Positions 22,001-28,988 of a stretch of DNA of 64,000 bases are shown here, piece after piece (positions within the stretch are counted from its first letter, which is position 1; every line of letters begins with the position of its first letter). A model generated the notes under the pieces. That model was not told the origin of the DNA and ran no database searches. It worked only from the letters and a program-made list of their open reading frames with translations. Made by a program: the position numbers and the translations under genes. Source of the DNA: Symsagittifera roscoffensis. Its lineage: Eukaryota; Xenacoelomorpha; Acoela; Convolutidae. Where the stretch lies: positions 75,031,345-75,095,344 of the forward strand of contig NC_087065.1 of the NCBI RefSeq assembly GCF_963678635.1. Direction: 5' to 3'.

Positions 22001-24238
22001 AATCTTGCATTACCAGACACCTTAAGTCGAAATACACCACCTGAATTACTTACACGAAAAACAACAGTTGAAATACCCAAAAACATAAAATTCTACCTTG
22101 CAGAAAACGAAACATCACCCCGATTGGAATGCAAATATGCAGTAAAAACTGATATTGAACAATCACAAATAAATAATTTACAACATTTCCCACTTTATTT
22201 AGATTGTCAAAATAATCATTATGAAGTTGATTTACTTGGAACATCAACTTTCAAACCAATCCCATATTCTCAATGGATAAAAAATAACACCCAACAAAAA
22301 CGAACAAAACAACACCCGCCTAGGAAAGACCATTTTCCACTAATTGAAAAAGAAGATTTAACTGATAAAATAAATTTATCAGGACCACAAACAAATGATT
22401 CAAAATACACAATAAATCAAGTTTTTGACCTCCACGACCCACTTGATACAATACCCTTATCTAAATTAGAAATCGAAAACATTTTTCTCCCTCCAACAGA
22501 AACGATTACAATTTCAACACTGAAACAATATCAAAATCTTGACCCAGTAATTCGACAACTGAAATCATGGCACAAATATAAAACTAAACCTATCAAAGCA
22601 GATTCAACCATTCTAAGAAACAAAACACTCCTCCGATACTTTCGCAAATTTAACAATACAACAATTAACGAAGATACAGACCTTTTAGAGTATAACCTGA
22701 ATGAATCTACAGTTCCATGTCTCCCTTTAAGTATGATTCTTATAGCTTTTAATATTTCACATACACAAAATATTAAAGGACACTCTGGATCAGAAAAAAC
22801 ATATTCAAATTTTATACAAAACTTTTATTTCCCAAATGCACCAATTTGGATAAAAGTACTATGCAATGACTGTATAGTATGTCAACTAAATAAACCTTAC
22901 CCAAATCAAAAACAAATAGCACAAAAACAAGATTTTAAAGGACAAAGTTTGTACTTTAATCATCGTATCTCATTTGATACTAAAGGACCAATTTCACCCT
23001 CATCAGAAGGAAACTCCTACATTATGGTAATTGTTGACGCATTTACACATTATGTAGCACTTAACCCAGTACCACATTGTAACGCTTATTACGCTTACAC
23101 AACACTCTATGAACACTGGATAGCAAAATTCGGACTACCAGAAATTTTAGTTACAGACAACGGTACAGAATTCATAAATAATGAAATTATCACACTATGT
23201 CATTTATATAACATTAAACACAAACCACGTACATCTCATGCACCTTGGACAAACGGCTTAGTCGAAGGTATGAACCGTTCATTACAAGAATATCTTAGAT
23301 GTATCATCAACGGAAATGATACAAAATATACCGAATGGTCAGCAGATGTAAAATTATTTCCCTTAGCGTATAATTCACAAATTACGACAACTTTAGGAAT
23401 GTCACCATACGAAATGGTTTTTAACCAAAAGCCACGCAAACCAATAATGTTTACAGCAAATTCTCATAAAAACGCACAAGGTTATTGTCAACCAAATAAA
23501 GACTCAATTTGTTATAACCTACCTTTACATACACACGATGAAGATCATTTTCATCACCCACAAATTCTTAAACTAGCCTCCGGTACACACACCGAATGGA
23601 TTCTAAATAGAGATAAAAAACACAATGAAATTTATCAAAAAATAACAAAAAAGTTATTACAAAGACAAAACATTAATGAACAAATCAATTCACGTTTTAC
23701 ACCAGCCTCCGATTTAAAAATTGGAACATTTGTTTTAATACCTAATTTTAATACTCAAAAAGGAATTTCTAAAAAATTACAACCCCTTCGAAAAGGACCA
23801 TACCAAATAATTGCAAAACCCACTGATGTCACATATAAAATTACCGACTCAAACAAAAAAGAAATCGTTCAACATCGAAACAACCTATTACCTTATTACC
23901 CAAAAGAATACGCACTCCGCGAATTAACTCAATTATATTCTTTCACAGGATTAAAAATCATTCAAAATGAACCACATCTGAAAAACACAGAACAAAATGA
24001 TAACCCCACCGAAAATCAAAACACAAAACCAACCACCACCAAAAACAATACACAAAACCATAAAGAATCTCCAAAACAAAGAAAAAATAGAAAAATGACC
24101 GAACAAATAATACCCCAAGAACAAATCGACAAATCAGAAAATAGAAAAACAACAAGACTCCGAAATCAACCACGTAAAAACTATAAAATATTCATCCCCC
24201 AATCTAAAATTTTAAAGAAAGTGGAATTTCAAAAGTAA
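16016..24238 (+). CDS. gag-pol: Gag-Pol polyprotein, Ty3/gypsy type
   Basis: One 2740-residue frame encodes the particle and the replication enzymes. A retrotransposon gag domain lies at about 599-786. A CCHC zinc knuckle lies at 842-855. A long Asn/Arg/Ser/Tyr-rich tract follows (about 890-1080). The aspartic protease has D-S-G-A at 1229-1232. Reverse transcriptase has Asp1674 and YLDD at 1737-1740. RNase H has Asp1886, Glu1929 and Asp1956. Integrase has zinc ligands H2249, H2256, C2286 and C2289, a catalytic triad D2321, D2381 and E2417 with 35 residues between the last two, and a GPY/F module near 2590. The order RT-RNase H-integrase defines Ty3/gypsy. Gag and Pol share one frame with no frameshift or stop, so protein ratios must be set in another way. 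All catalytic residues are present, so it looks functional. Confidence 0.97.
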   Translation: MSSTHTPGDETPDDDEIFPFIVDADTDRGQHIFCKNLLLNLFEPGISPCKTEFPDVKIKRQIIDHYLKDICNITQQYGIYSIEFTSPNHNNRKYTIQTDDLDLEFSKVFSEYIKSIQYHNSQRANSIFTNEVFAIIYSYISILENELPLTNVSPTETSKHLRVRHEITLLSSYLNIIKENFTKDDVSQHTKHDLQKILAWFIIDYFTHNIDLIAQARKNFRPQNSNDDTAITEQSDYVWDPEWSHPAFISFPQSISSQAIGTISYIRDYVRVIPLTIDATPLNYNTFLPDTQNNSLNSTVIHNENLNGTRNLTQQDIQTPSHFINEEIVHTTTTQQSISPIRPNLTTPRNTNPSQTQVTLQSTVKPSVAPKYSHMDYQTYRPMTIPSKTRKTFTRNNFTDHNYNYTHPSKTYNQPQRNFNQYTRPRNWDNPTAQYNSKNFQPNPPQDRSENYPFFQQNKNKKQTSYQMDYLSSDDDFLQPDIFAPNTQEYRRQGIQKTRTNHRNFSPQPIDAQHQQPIQQQNLINTQSFQPIQQQNPMTAHSYQPSQMQNEIPLPYYLQQHEITRNQLSNFSQMPNAAESLQMTMNPYLMGGSSITSNKPLMVFTGTDPEYSVEDYLNAVTANLILNIGPEPINTPLHQNWIHRRTALIQTTLDGAAQKWFSVLPLEIKSNWKRFTQEFSKMFDSERNKQQQRVLCNEIRRLPNETIKQIAVRIETLVRKAYSLNTHDYKNTKMTEILMMTLTPQLRKIAIKKRASHPSSIREPDLDFRKLVDKLEQAEITMKLEETENLKLQYVNRIETTPTNINNIQESETDLVEKITEILNIYEKNPNFKGKPSFKKWCNYCRRYGHSISECRQKQQDNQNKPQKYKEPNKSFYQYMKKDQNLPNKTVYSNNSSGKPLPNNTNYTRNQSPYNSSYRGRSPERRNTYNSSQNHYNRPNSRNNYSRSNSNTQRFVSRSNSQSRNNYYPNNQSRNSSYNRNRNYSYNRNRSYSNNRNQNYPNNQSRNNSYNRSNYNRPNNNYQNRSRNNSQNRHSSYNNRYRNYSQSPHRNNNNYNNSNNRHRSSTPKHQRQINQVQSNPETTSDPPGIDDTGTDTLQLNQINCTSSDSESDTENTLSINMIKVENDYESVIYEQPFPSHIYENQSEFLQNYYTTPINSTPTTQETNEINTTDQTNKNTKTKCLNTNHIYQNIQKEQPKEKIWTIPFLLESPRNKEFQPPDLEIDFLIDSGAESNIINIPKWNEIKTLHPKLTPLETSSKLATAQGSTLINYGKIQLFLLPTRTMEQSKILNKPFKQIFHITDIKYNIIGIPFISKYIPTINILNSKILIKDKYTKTKETSLTFFQRLNKQPPFFSKFYPIFNQQRKHLKPLSGNIYNFSIKQVHQYDKEQNKQKFYMSEFEFKPIHKFFKITISSIKYLKNSNSDIISLHVYNNTPYQVTLPLGLLGYCETNATISPIHEKAYRVNNILQLLDICQSTILNEELSINNIISNENRNTDYFTKTPYFKPTFNISNYTEDQQKFLAMFNFQHSQITQDEFEKLAKQLIKYSSVYATSKFDVGKISSSLHLPLKPDAVFKKQRASKVPIHLHDKVNRLLDILEQYNIISPVNKEEQPKGNTFINPVIILAKGESLKIVLDARYLNSLIDESKCNWPIEPIQVILTKINGKYFTTADMNSAYNQMPLDEQSRRLTQFVIGNQQYEFNRLFYGISIGPAAFSAFMSKIFRPLILKKNAITYLDDVFMQSQTKDEMFNVLEKYHQILQNENLKAAPDKSHFFLTRVKFLGHNIERKTITPLKSRIDAIQKLQPPTNKKKIQEFLGMLNFLSKYVYKMQLYLRPFYNILRQQNNFEWNTEHQTRFEEVKKLLTEQISNTIPDSNQPFYAMCDASNFGIGAALLQSHNGTNKMNLISANSRLFTQAELRLSTLMRECTAIIYTLTEYEFLILGSKHPTVLFTDHKPIIFLFTQKSNPNHRVYRFQLILMKFPNLHIVWTAGKNLALPDTLSRNTPPELLTRKTTVEIPKNIKFYLAENETSPRLECKYAVKTDIEQSQINNLQHFPLYLDCQNNHYEVDLLGTSTFKPIPYSQWIKNNTQQKRTKQHPPRKDHFPLIEKEDLTDKINLSGPQTNDSKYTINQVFDLHDPLDTIPLSKLEIENIFLPPTETITISTLKQYQNLDPVIRQLKSWHKYKTKPIKADSTILRNKTLLRYFRKFNNTTINEDTDLLEYNLNESTVPCLPLSMILIAFNISHTQNIKGHSGSEKTYSNFIQNFYFPNAPIWIKVLCNDCIVCQLNKPYPNQKQIAQKQDFKGQSLYFNHRISFDTKGPISPSSEGNSYIMVIVDAFTHYVALNPVPHCNAYYAYTTLYEHWIAKFGLPEILVTDNGTEFINNEIITLCHLYNIKHKPRTSHAPWTNGLVEGMNRSLQEYLRCIINGNDTKYTEWSADVKLFPLAYNSQITTTLGMSPYEMVFNQKPRKPIMFTANSHKNAQGYCQPNKDSICYNLPLHTHDEDHFHHPQILKLASGTHTEWILNRDKKHNEIYQKITKKLLQRQNINEQINSRFTPASDLKIGTFVLIPNFNTQKGISKKLQPLRKGPYQIIAKPTDVTYKITDSNKKEIVQHRNNLLPYYPKEYALRELTQLYSFTGLKIIQNEPHLKNTEQNDNPTENQNTKPTTTKNNTQNHKESPKQRKNRKMTEQIIPQEQIDKSENRKTTRLRNQPRKNYKIFIPQSKILKKVEFQK

Positions 24239-24836
24239 TTTTAACATTATACTTAACTATCTTGAAACCTTCGAAACATTTTTCATTTACATTTTTCAAA
24301 ATAACATGCTGACAAGTACGTAATAATTCTAGTTCAAAATAGACCAATAGGATTCATCCAATCCGTCACTTTCTCTAACTCAAACTAAGACCAATTAGAC
24401 GAATCATATAGAACTCCAGGCACATCTATAACTATAACTTTACGACCTCCAGGTCAAAAATAAGCAAACCACTCCAACTTGACAACTAAAATAAATATCA
24501 CCATAATACCGTACCCCTCCCTTATCTAATAACCCAAAGATCAACAATATTTCCCCAACTCAGACCACGAATACCCCCAAAGCAAATTTGTTAACTTAGC
24601 CTAAAGTAACAAAATGAACATTTTAATTAGCCTAAAGTATAAAAATCTCACCATACCCCGGATCATTTGACAAACAAAAATAAAGAAAAAGACGACCTCC
24701 CAGTCACCATGAAAATTGCCCCCAACAATTTTTTACAAAACTCAACCCACTTGTCAAAAAACTAATAAATAATCCGACCACACTAGAAAATCGCCTCAAA
24801 CAGCAAAAAATATTCGACCAAGAGATCATTTCTTAA
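24239..24836 (+). other. 600-bp spacer between pol and accessory genes
   Basis: I see no long open frame. The strand is A- and C-rich like the coding parts. It may be leader for subgenomic mRNAs, but no clear signal is visible. Confidence 0.4.
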
Positions 24837-25067
24837 ATGCTCTTCTCTCAATCAGTTACTCAAATACTCATAAATCTTAAACATTTTTTTACAATACTTG
24901 AAACCTTTATAATATTTCTTTTTGATATACTTGAATCTTTTCTAATAATCCTAATCATTTTTTGTAACATTTTTTTAATTTTCTACACTATACTCGAACT
25001 ATTTCTCCAACTTTCCAAAACCCTTGATTACATCCACAGGTACGAGTCATATAACTTGTCTAAATGA
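24837..25067 (+). CDS. Small hydrophobic membrane ORF 1
   Basis: This 76-residue frame starts at an ATG. Most of residues 10-62 are Ile, Leu and Phe, forming one or two probable membrane spans, with a short polar tail ending in YNLSK. Its stop codon overlaps the start of the next ORF as ATGA. No family was recognised. Small membrane proteins with such a hydrophobic core occur in many enveloped viruses, so a viroporin-like or envelope-accessory role is conceivable, but composition in an AT-rich region could also produce it by chance. The stop-start coupling with a second hydrophobic frame argues that it is real. Confidence 0.45.
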   Translation: MLFSQSVTQILINLKHFFTILETFIIFLFDILESFLIILIIFCNIFLIFYTILELFLQLSKTLDYIHRYESYNLSK

Positions 25068-25252
25068 TACGAACAATTTTCAGTAGAACTGATATTTTTT
25101 TATTGTTTGTAATTTTCATAACATTTTTATCATCCCTCATTTTGACAATATGTAAATGTATAAAGAAAGCAATCTTCACATTTGCCCTAGCAACAATCCT
25201 TCTAATTCTTTTTTTGGAAGAATACTATAATAAACATAAACCTTCCCACTAA
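25064..25252 (+). CDS. Small hydrophobic membrane ORF 2
   Basis: This 62-residue frame starts inside the stop of the preceding ORF (ATGA at 25064-25067). It has two predicted membrane spans (about 11-30 and 36-51) separated by a basic Cys-containing turn (CKCIKK), and a polar tail. No family was recognised. The two-span hairpin layout with a positively charged turn resembles small viral channel proteins in outline only. The overlap suggests translation by termination-reinitiation from the upstream ORF. An acceptor-like ATTTTCAG lies at 25076-25083, inside the frame. Confidence 0.45.
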   Translation: MIRTIFSRTDIFLLFVIFITFLSSLILTICKCIKKAIFTFALATILLILFLEEYYNKHKPSH

Positions 25253-25257
25253 AGTAA

Positions 25258-26394
25258 CAATTCAAAAATCCATCAAAAATTGCTACCCAACAGTCACAGA
25301 ATCAGTCTTCACCGACATCATCCCAAGATAACCAAACACCACCTTCAACTACTCAAAATCCTCAAACATCTACACGAATTTCTTTTCAAGACAATCCATA
25401 CACTTTTGAAGAACGACATGCTCGTTTATCAGAACCACTAGAACCAGTTCAACGACAAGCACCTTTAAGCGAACCAACATATAACCTATACCCAACACTA
25501 CCACAAGAACTAAATAGAATAAGAAATTCTAGTCAAAACCAAAATACAGTCGAAATAAATAGACAAATTATACATCCTCGACGAAACAGAAATTTTCAAA
25601 CTCCCCGAGTTCATTTTGATATACCTCAATCCCCATCACAAAACACTCCAGAAAACCCCATTGGTATATTACCAGAAACCCCTACGCTTCTTTCACAACG
25701 TAGCACCTCAAGCCTACCGTCAGATTACTTAGGTTCAACACCAACATCTGAGCAAATACGTGAAAATCCTTTCAACCCTACAAACCAAACATCACGATTT
25801 CCATATTGGACTACACATTCATTTACACAAGGTGAACCAAATTTAGTCAATGACCCCATAGATATTTCTACGGATACAACAACATCCTCATCACTACCAG
25901 AAACATTATCACTACCATCAACACCATCAATAAGCCAGATTTCACCACCACCTTTTAACTTAAATTTTCCAAATAATCTCGACGCCAGATATCGAGAACA
26001 ATCATCAACAAATATTCCTTTAAGACTAGATTGGAATACATTTACAGCACCTCCACCATTATTTGGACAACATCAAGAAAGTAACCGCCTTCATAACTGG
26101 GCACTTAATAGATTACAATATCGCCAAGATATTCACAACGATATCCGTGATCACAATATTCAAATACTCCAACAAAACAGTTTACAATTAAAGTTTGAAA
26201 TCACAGTTAAGTTAAATAATATTACCCAACATCCCTACCCATTAAATCCACCTAACATAACAGCTCAATCACTACCACCACCGTTTATAACTACTGAAGT
26301 AATATACAAATACGACAGATATACCAAAAACACAATTGGCTACATTACATTTTATAATCCATACTCAGGATTATCATACACATGTATATTCTAA
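25258..26394 (+). CDS. 378-codon open frame without an ATG
   Basis: The frame is open from just after a TAA (25255-25257) to TAA at 26392-26394, and I find no ATG in it. The inferred protein is rich in Pro, Ser, Thr, Gln and Asn over its first ~250 residues. It then becomes more ordered, with an aromatic and hydrophobic C-terminal ~110 residues (regions such as RLDWNTFTAPPPLFGQ and FYNPYSGLSYTCIF). It overlaps the env start by 13 bases. A -1 frameshift from the previous ORF cannot reach it, because TAA 25255 lies in its own frame. It must be reached by splicing, a non-AUG start or readthrough. Acceptor-like AGs occur at 25292-25305. Its length without stops and its protein-like composition make it very unlikely to be random. 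Function unknown. Confidence 0.75.
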   Translation, partial: QFKNPSKIATQQSQNQSSPTSSQDNQTPPSTTQNPQTSTRISFQDNPYTFEERHARLSEPLEPVQRQAPLSEPTYNLYPTLPQELNRIRNSSQNQNTVEINRQIIHPRRNRNFQTPRVHFDIPQSPSQNTPENPIGILPETPTLLSQRSTSSLPSDYLGSTPTSEQIRENPFNPTNQTSRFPYWTTHSFTQGEPNLVNDPIDISTDTTTSSSLPETLSLPSTPSISQISPPPFNLNFPNNLDARYREQSSTNIPLRLDWNTFTAPPPLFGQHQESNRLHNWALNRLQYRQDIHNDIRDHNIQILQQNSLQLKFEITVKLNNITQHPYPLNPPNITAQSLPPPFITTEVIYKYDRYTKNTIGYITFYNPYSGLSYTCIF

Positions 26395-28988
26395 AATTAT
26401 TAATTTTTCTCCAACTCCTTTTTCTAGTAATCTCAAATCAAAACATAAACCCTTCTCCTCGTACAGGACCACAAGATTTATTAGTAACACATTACGATTG
26501 TGAAGAAAATGAACAAAAAACACTACATAAATATGCAATAAATCAAGTATCACAATGTGAAACAGAACCACAAGCTATAGAAACCACAGATGTAATAGCA
26601 ACACTCTATTCAAAAGCCCGAGCAACAACAGTTACAGGCTATAAATTCACAGCAACATTTTCCGAAAAGAAAGTACATTGTTCACAAGTCTCGAACGGAA
26701 ACAAAAACCGACTTGACCATGAATCATTCTATCAAAGTAATATAGAACGTCTTTTAAATCTCAATCCCGACGATTGTAAAAATGAATTACTTAGACTAAA
26801 CATCACACGAAATAAAAACTCCCAAAGAAAGTTAGTTAATTTTCAAGTTTTTCCAGACTCTGTACATCAATCACAACTTGAAAGACACCAAGGACATATA
26901 AAACTAGACGAAAAATACCCGTATAACGGCGCACACGGACGATTAACCTATGACCTACACGATAAACATTGGATACCACACATTGGTATAAATGACCCAT
27001 CAAACTGCAAAGCAGACACAAAAAATAAAGGATACCAAGAAATAATGTTTTTTGATTGGAAAATACAACTCGAAAAAATACAACTAACACGAGATTTATC
27101 AGATAATACAATGATCTATCAAGGAATCCGAAATGATCAAGGTTATTGCGACCCTACAACGAGAACACAAGCAACAATTGTTTGGTTCCCCGAAGATACA
27201 TGTACAACATTTCAAGTAGCAAAAATACACGCTCGTATGATAAAATTTCACGAAAAATATTTTATACAATCAATTCCATATGAACAAGTCCATCCATCAC
27301 GAAAACTAAGTTCTAATTTTAGAAACATAGACAATATAGAAAATAAATTGACACGTTTTCAAATATATCAAGAAACAGAACTTGCATGTAAATACAGGAA
27401 TCCACTTCACAGAACACAATACTCTGAAATATTAGTTGAATACGAAAAAGGATTCGACATGACCACTGGAAAAGTAAAAATCGACCCATATGTCACAGGT
27501 CATCCTCTAAACGAAGGAACATCCTATATACCAGTTAATTTTGAAAAAAGCAACGGACAACCTGGTGGACATCTAAAACCCCATGACACCAGAAGCACAC
27601 GCTTACAAGAATTATCACTAATGAATACTACATATTTCGGTAATATCCACTATGATATTCATTTAGATATGAAACTAGATTATACAATTAGCCGAATTTT
27701 TCAAGAAATGTCACTCTCCGAATTAGAAACACTACACCAACTATGCGAATTAGAACGAACACAAATATTACAATCACTTGCACTAGCAGTATTAAAAATA
27801 CCCTATGCAGGATACTTATTATCTGGAAATAGATCAAATTTTTTAGACTATGAAGGAAACATCTTATGGTTTTATACTTGTACTAAAAAAGTATCACCAC
27901 TATACGTTTTTGAAGATAAACGATGTTATAAAAGAATCCCTATCTTTTATAAGAATAAAGTACATTTCGTGGATACACTTTCACGAAGAACCTATTTCTG
28001 GGATACCGCAGTCCCATGTGGATCAGAAAACAGCCACAATGTAGTACAACTAAACCCTGATGAAAATAAATATTATCTTCTCACTCCATATCCCACATTA
28101 ATGCAATCACTCAAAAAATTTTCACCAGAAAGCATTCGCGCTATTGCTCGAAACCCAAATATAGACTTACAATCAATAGGAATCTATTCAAAATCAGATA
28201 TTCAACATCACATTAGAACACAACAATTCCAAGAATTATTAACACAAATGGACACTATACAAAGACAATCAATAGACCAAAATTTACGCAAACTTGCAGA
28301 AACCGCAGGATTTGCCGATATCTACACGCAAGACTATAGCGGATATTTTAAAGACATTAAAGATTATATATATCTAAACGGTGAAAAATACCGTCCCCAA
28401 GATATATCACCAATTAACATTTTTAGCTTTGTTACACTCAAAAATGAGATCCTCGATTTTCTAGGATGGCCCTACTACATCTTAGAAAAATTGACTATTT
28501 TATACGCAATGTTTAACTTTATTGGATTTCTTTTCTCACTTTTAAAAGGAATCTACAACACATGTGCTATACACACACAAGTAAACAGACAAGCAAGCGT
28601 AGCACGCATACTCTTTGCAGGATTTTTTGGAATCTTTTCTACATCTATAAACAAAATTCTTTTAGACGCACAAATAAAAGAATATAACACAAAAATAGCA
28701 ACACGACAAAATACATACGACGAAGAACATAACAATGTAGACATAACGCCAACGGCACCACAATTACCACCCCTACCAAATAACCATCCACTATCCCTAG
28801 TCCCACGACATTTTCGAAATTTAGCCATCACACATAATCCAAATTTTCGACTCACCACATCACAAAGTCCCATCCAACATATAATGACACACCAGTCACA
28901 AGATGATAAAACTTATGAACAAATTATTGAACAACCCCATACCACCGCTTTTCGGTCTCAAAATAATCATTTTTTTAGCCCACGATGA
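26382..28988 (+). CDS. env: Envelope-like glycoprotein
   Basis: This 868-residue protein begins with a clear signal peptide (residues 1-19, hydrophobic core LKLLIFLQLLFLVI). A long Cys-containing ectodomain follows with several N-glycosylation sequons. A membrane span lies at about 703-723 and a second hydrophobic stretch at about 748-762. The cytoplasmic tail is Pro-rich. The position after pol is that of retroviral env. The early Tyr-Asp-Cys motif and the general layout recall the large glycoproteins of chuvirus-like negative-strand viruses that other LTR elements have captured. That is recollection of a family pattern and not a search result. I do not see a typical furin site plus fusion peptide of class I retroviral Env. 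It overlaps the preceding ATG-less frame by 13 bases and the next ORF by ATGA. Confidence 0.8.
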   Translation: MYILKLLIFLQLLFLVISNQNINPSPRTGPQDLLVTHYDCEENEQKTLHKYAINQVSQCETEPQAIETTDVIATLYSKARATTVTGYKFTATFSEKKVHCSQVSNGNKNRLDHESFYQSNIERLLNLNPDDCKNELLRLNITRNKNSQRKLVNFQVFPDSVHQSQLERHQGHIKLDEKYPYNGAHGRLTYDLHDKHWIPHIGINDPSNCKADTKNKGYQEIMFFDWKIQLEKIQLTRDLSDNTMIYQGIRNDQGYCDPTTRTQATIVWFPEDTCTTFQVAKIHARMIKFHEKYFIQSIPYEQVHPSRKLSSNFRNIDNIENKLTRFQIYQETELACKYRNPLHRTQYSEILVEYEKGFDMTTGKVKIDPYVTGHPLNEGTSYIPVNFEKSNGQPGGHLKPHDTRSTRLQELSLMNTTYFGNIHYDIHLDMKLDYTISRIFQEMSLSELETLHQLCELERTQILQSLALAVLKIPYAGYLLSGNRSNFLDYEGNILWFYTCTKKVSPLYVFEDKRCYKRIPIFYKNKVHFVDTLSRRTYFWDTAVPCGSENSHNVVQLNPDENKYYLLTPYPTLMQSLKKFSPESIRAIARNPNIDLQSIGIYSKSDIQHHIRTQQFQELLTQMDTIQRQSIDQNLRKLAETAGFADIYTQDYSGYFKDIKDYIYLNGEKYRPQDISPINIFSFVTLKNEILDFLGWPYYILEKLTILYAMFNFIGFLFSLLKGIYNTCAIHTQVNRQASVARILFAGFFGIFSTSINKILLDAQIKEYNTKIATRQNTYDEEHNNVDITPTAPQLPPLPNNHPLSLVPRHFRNLAITHNPNFRLTTSQSPIQHIMTHQSQDDKTYEQIIEQPHTTAFRSQNNHFFSPR

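Noticed and set aside
16016-24238. gag-pol frameshift or stop readthrough site
   Set aside because: Gag and Pol are in one uninterrupted frame from the gag ATG to the integrase end.
25064-25260. -1 frameshift from small membrane ORF 2 into the ATG-less frame
   Set aside because: The ATG-less frame has its own stop at 25255-25257, beyond the end of ORF 2, so a shifted ribosome would still terminate.
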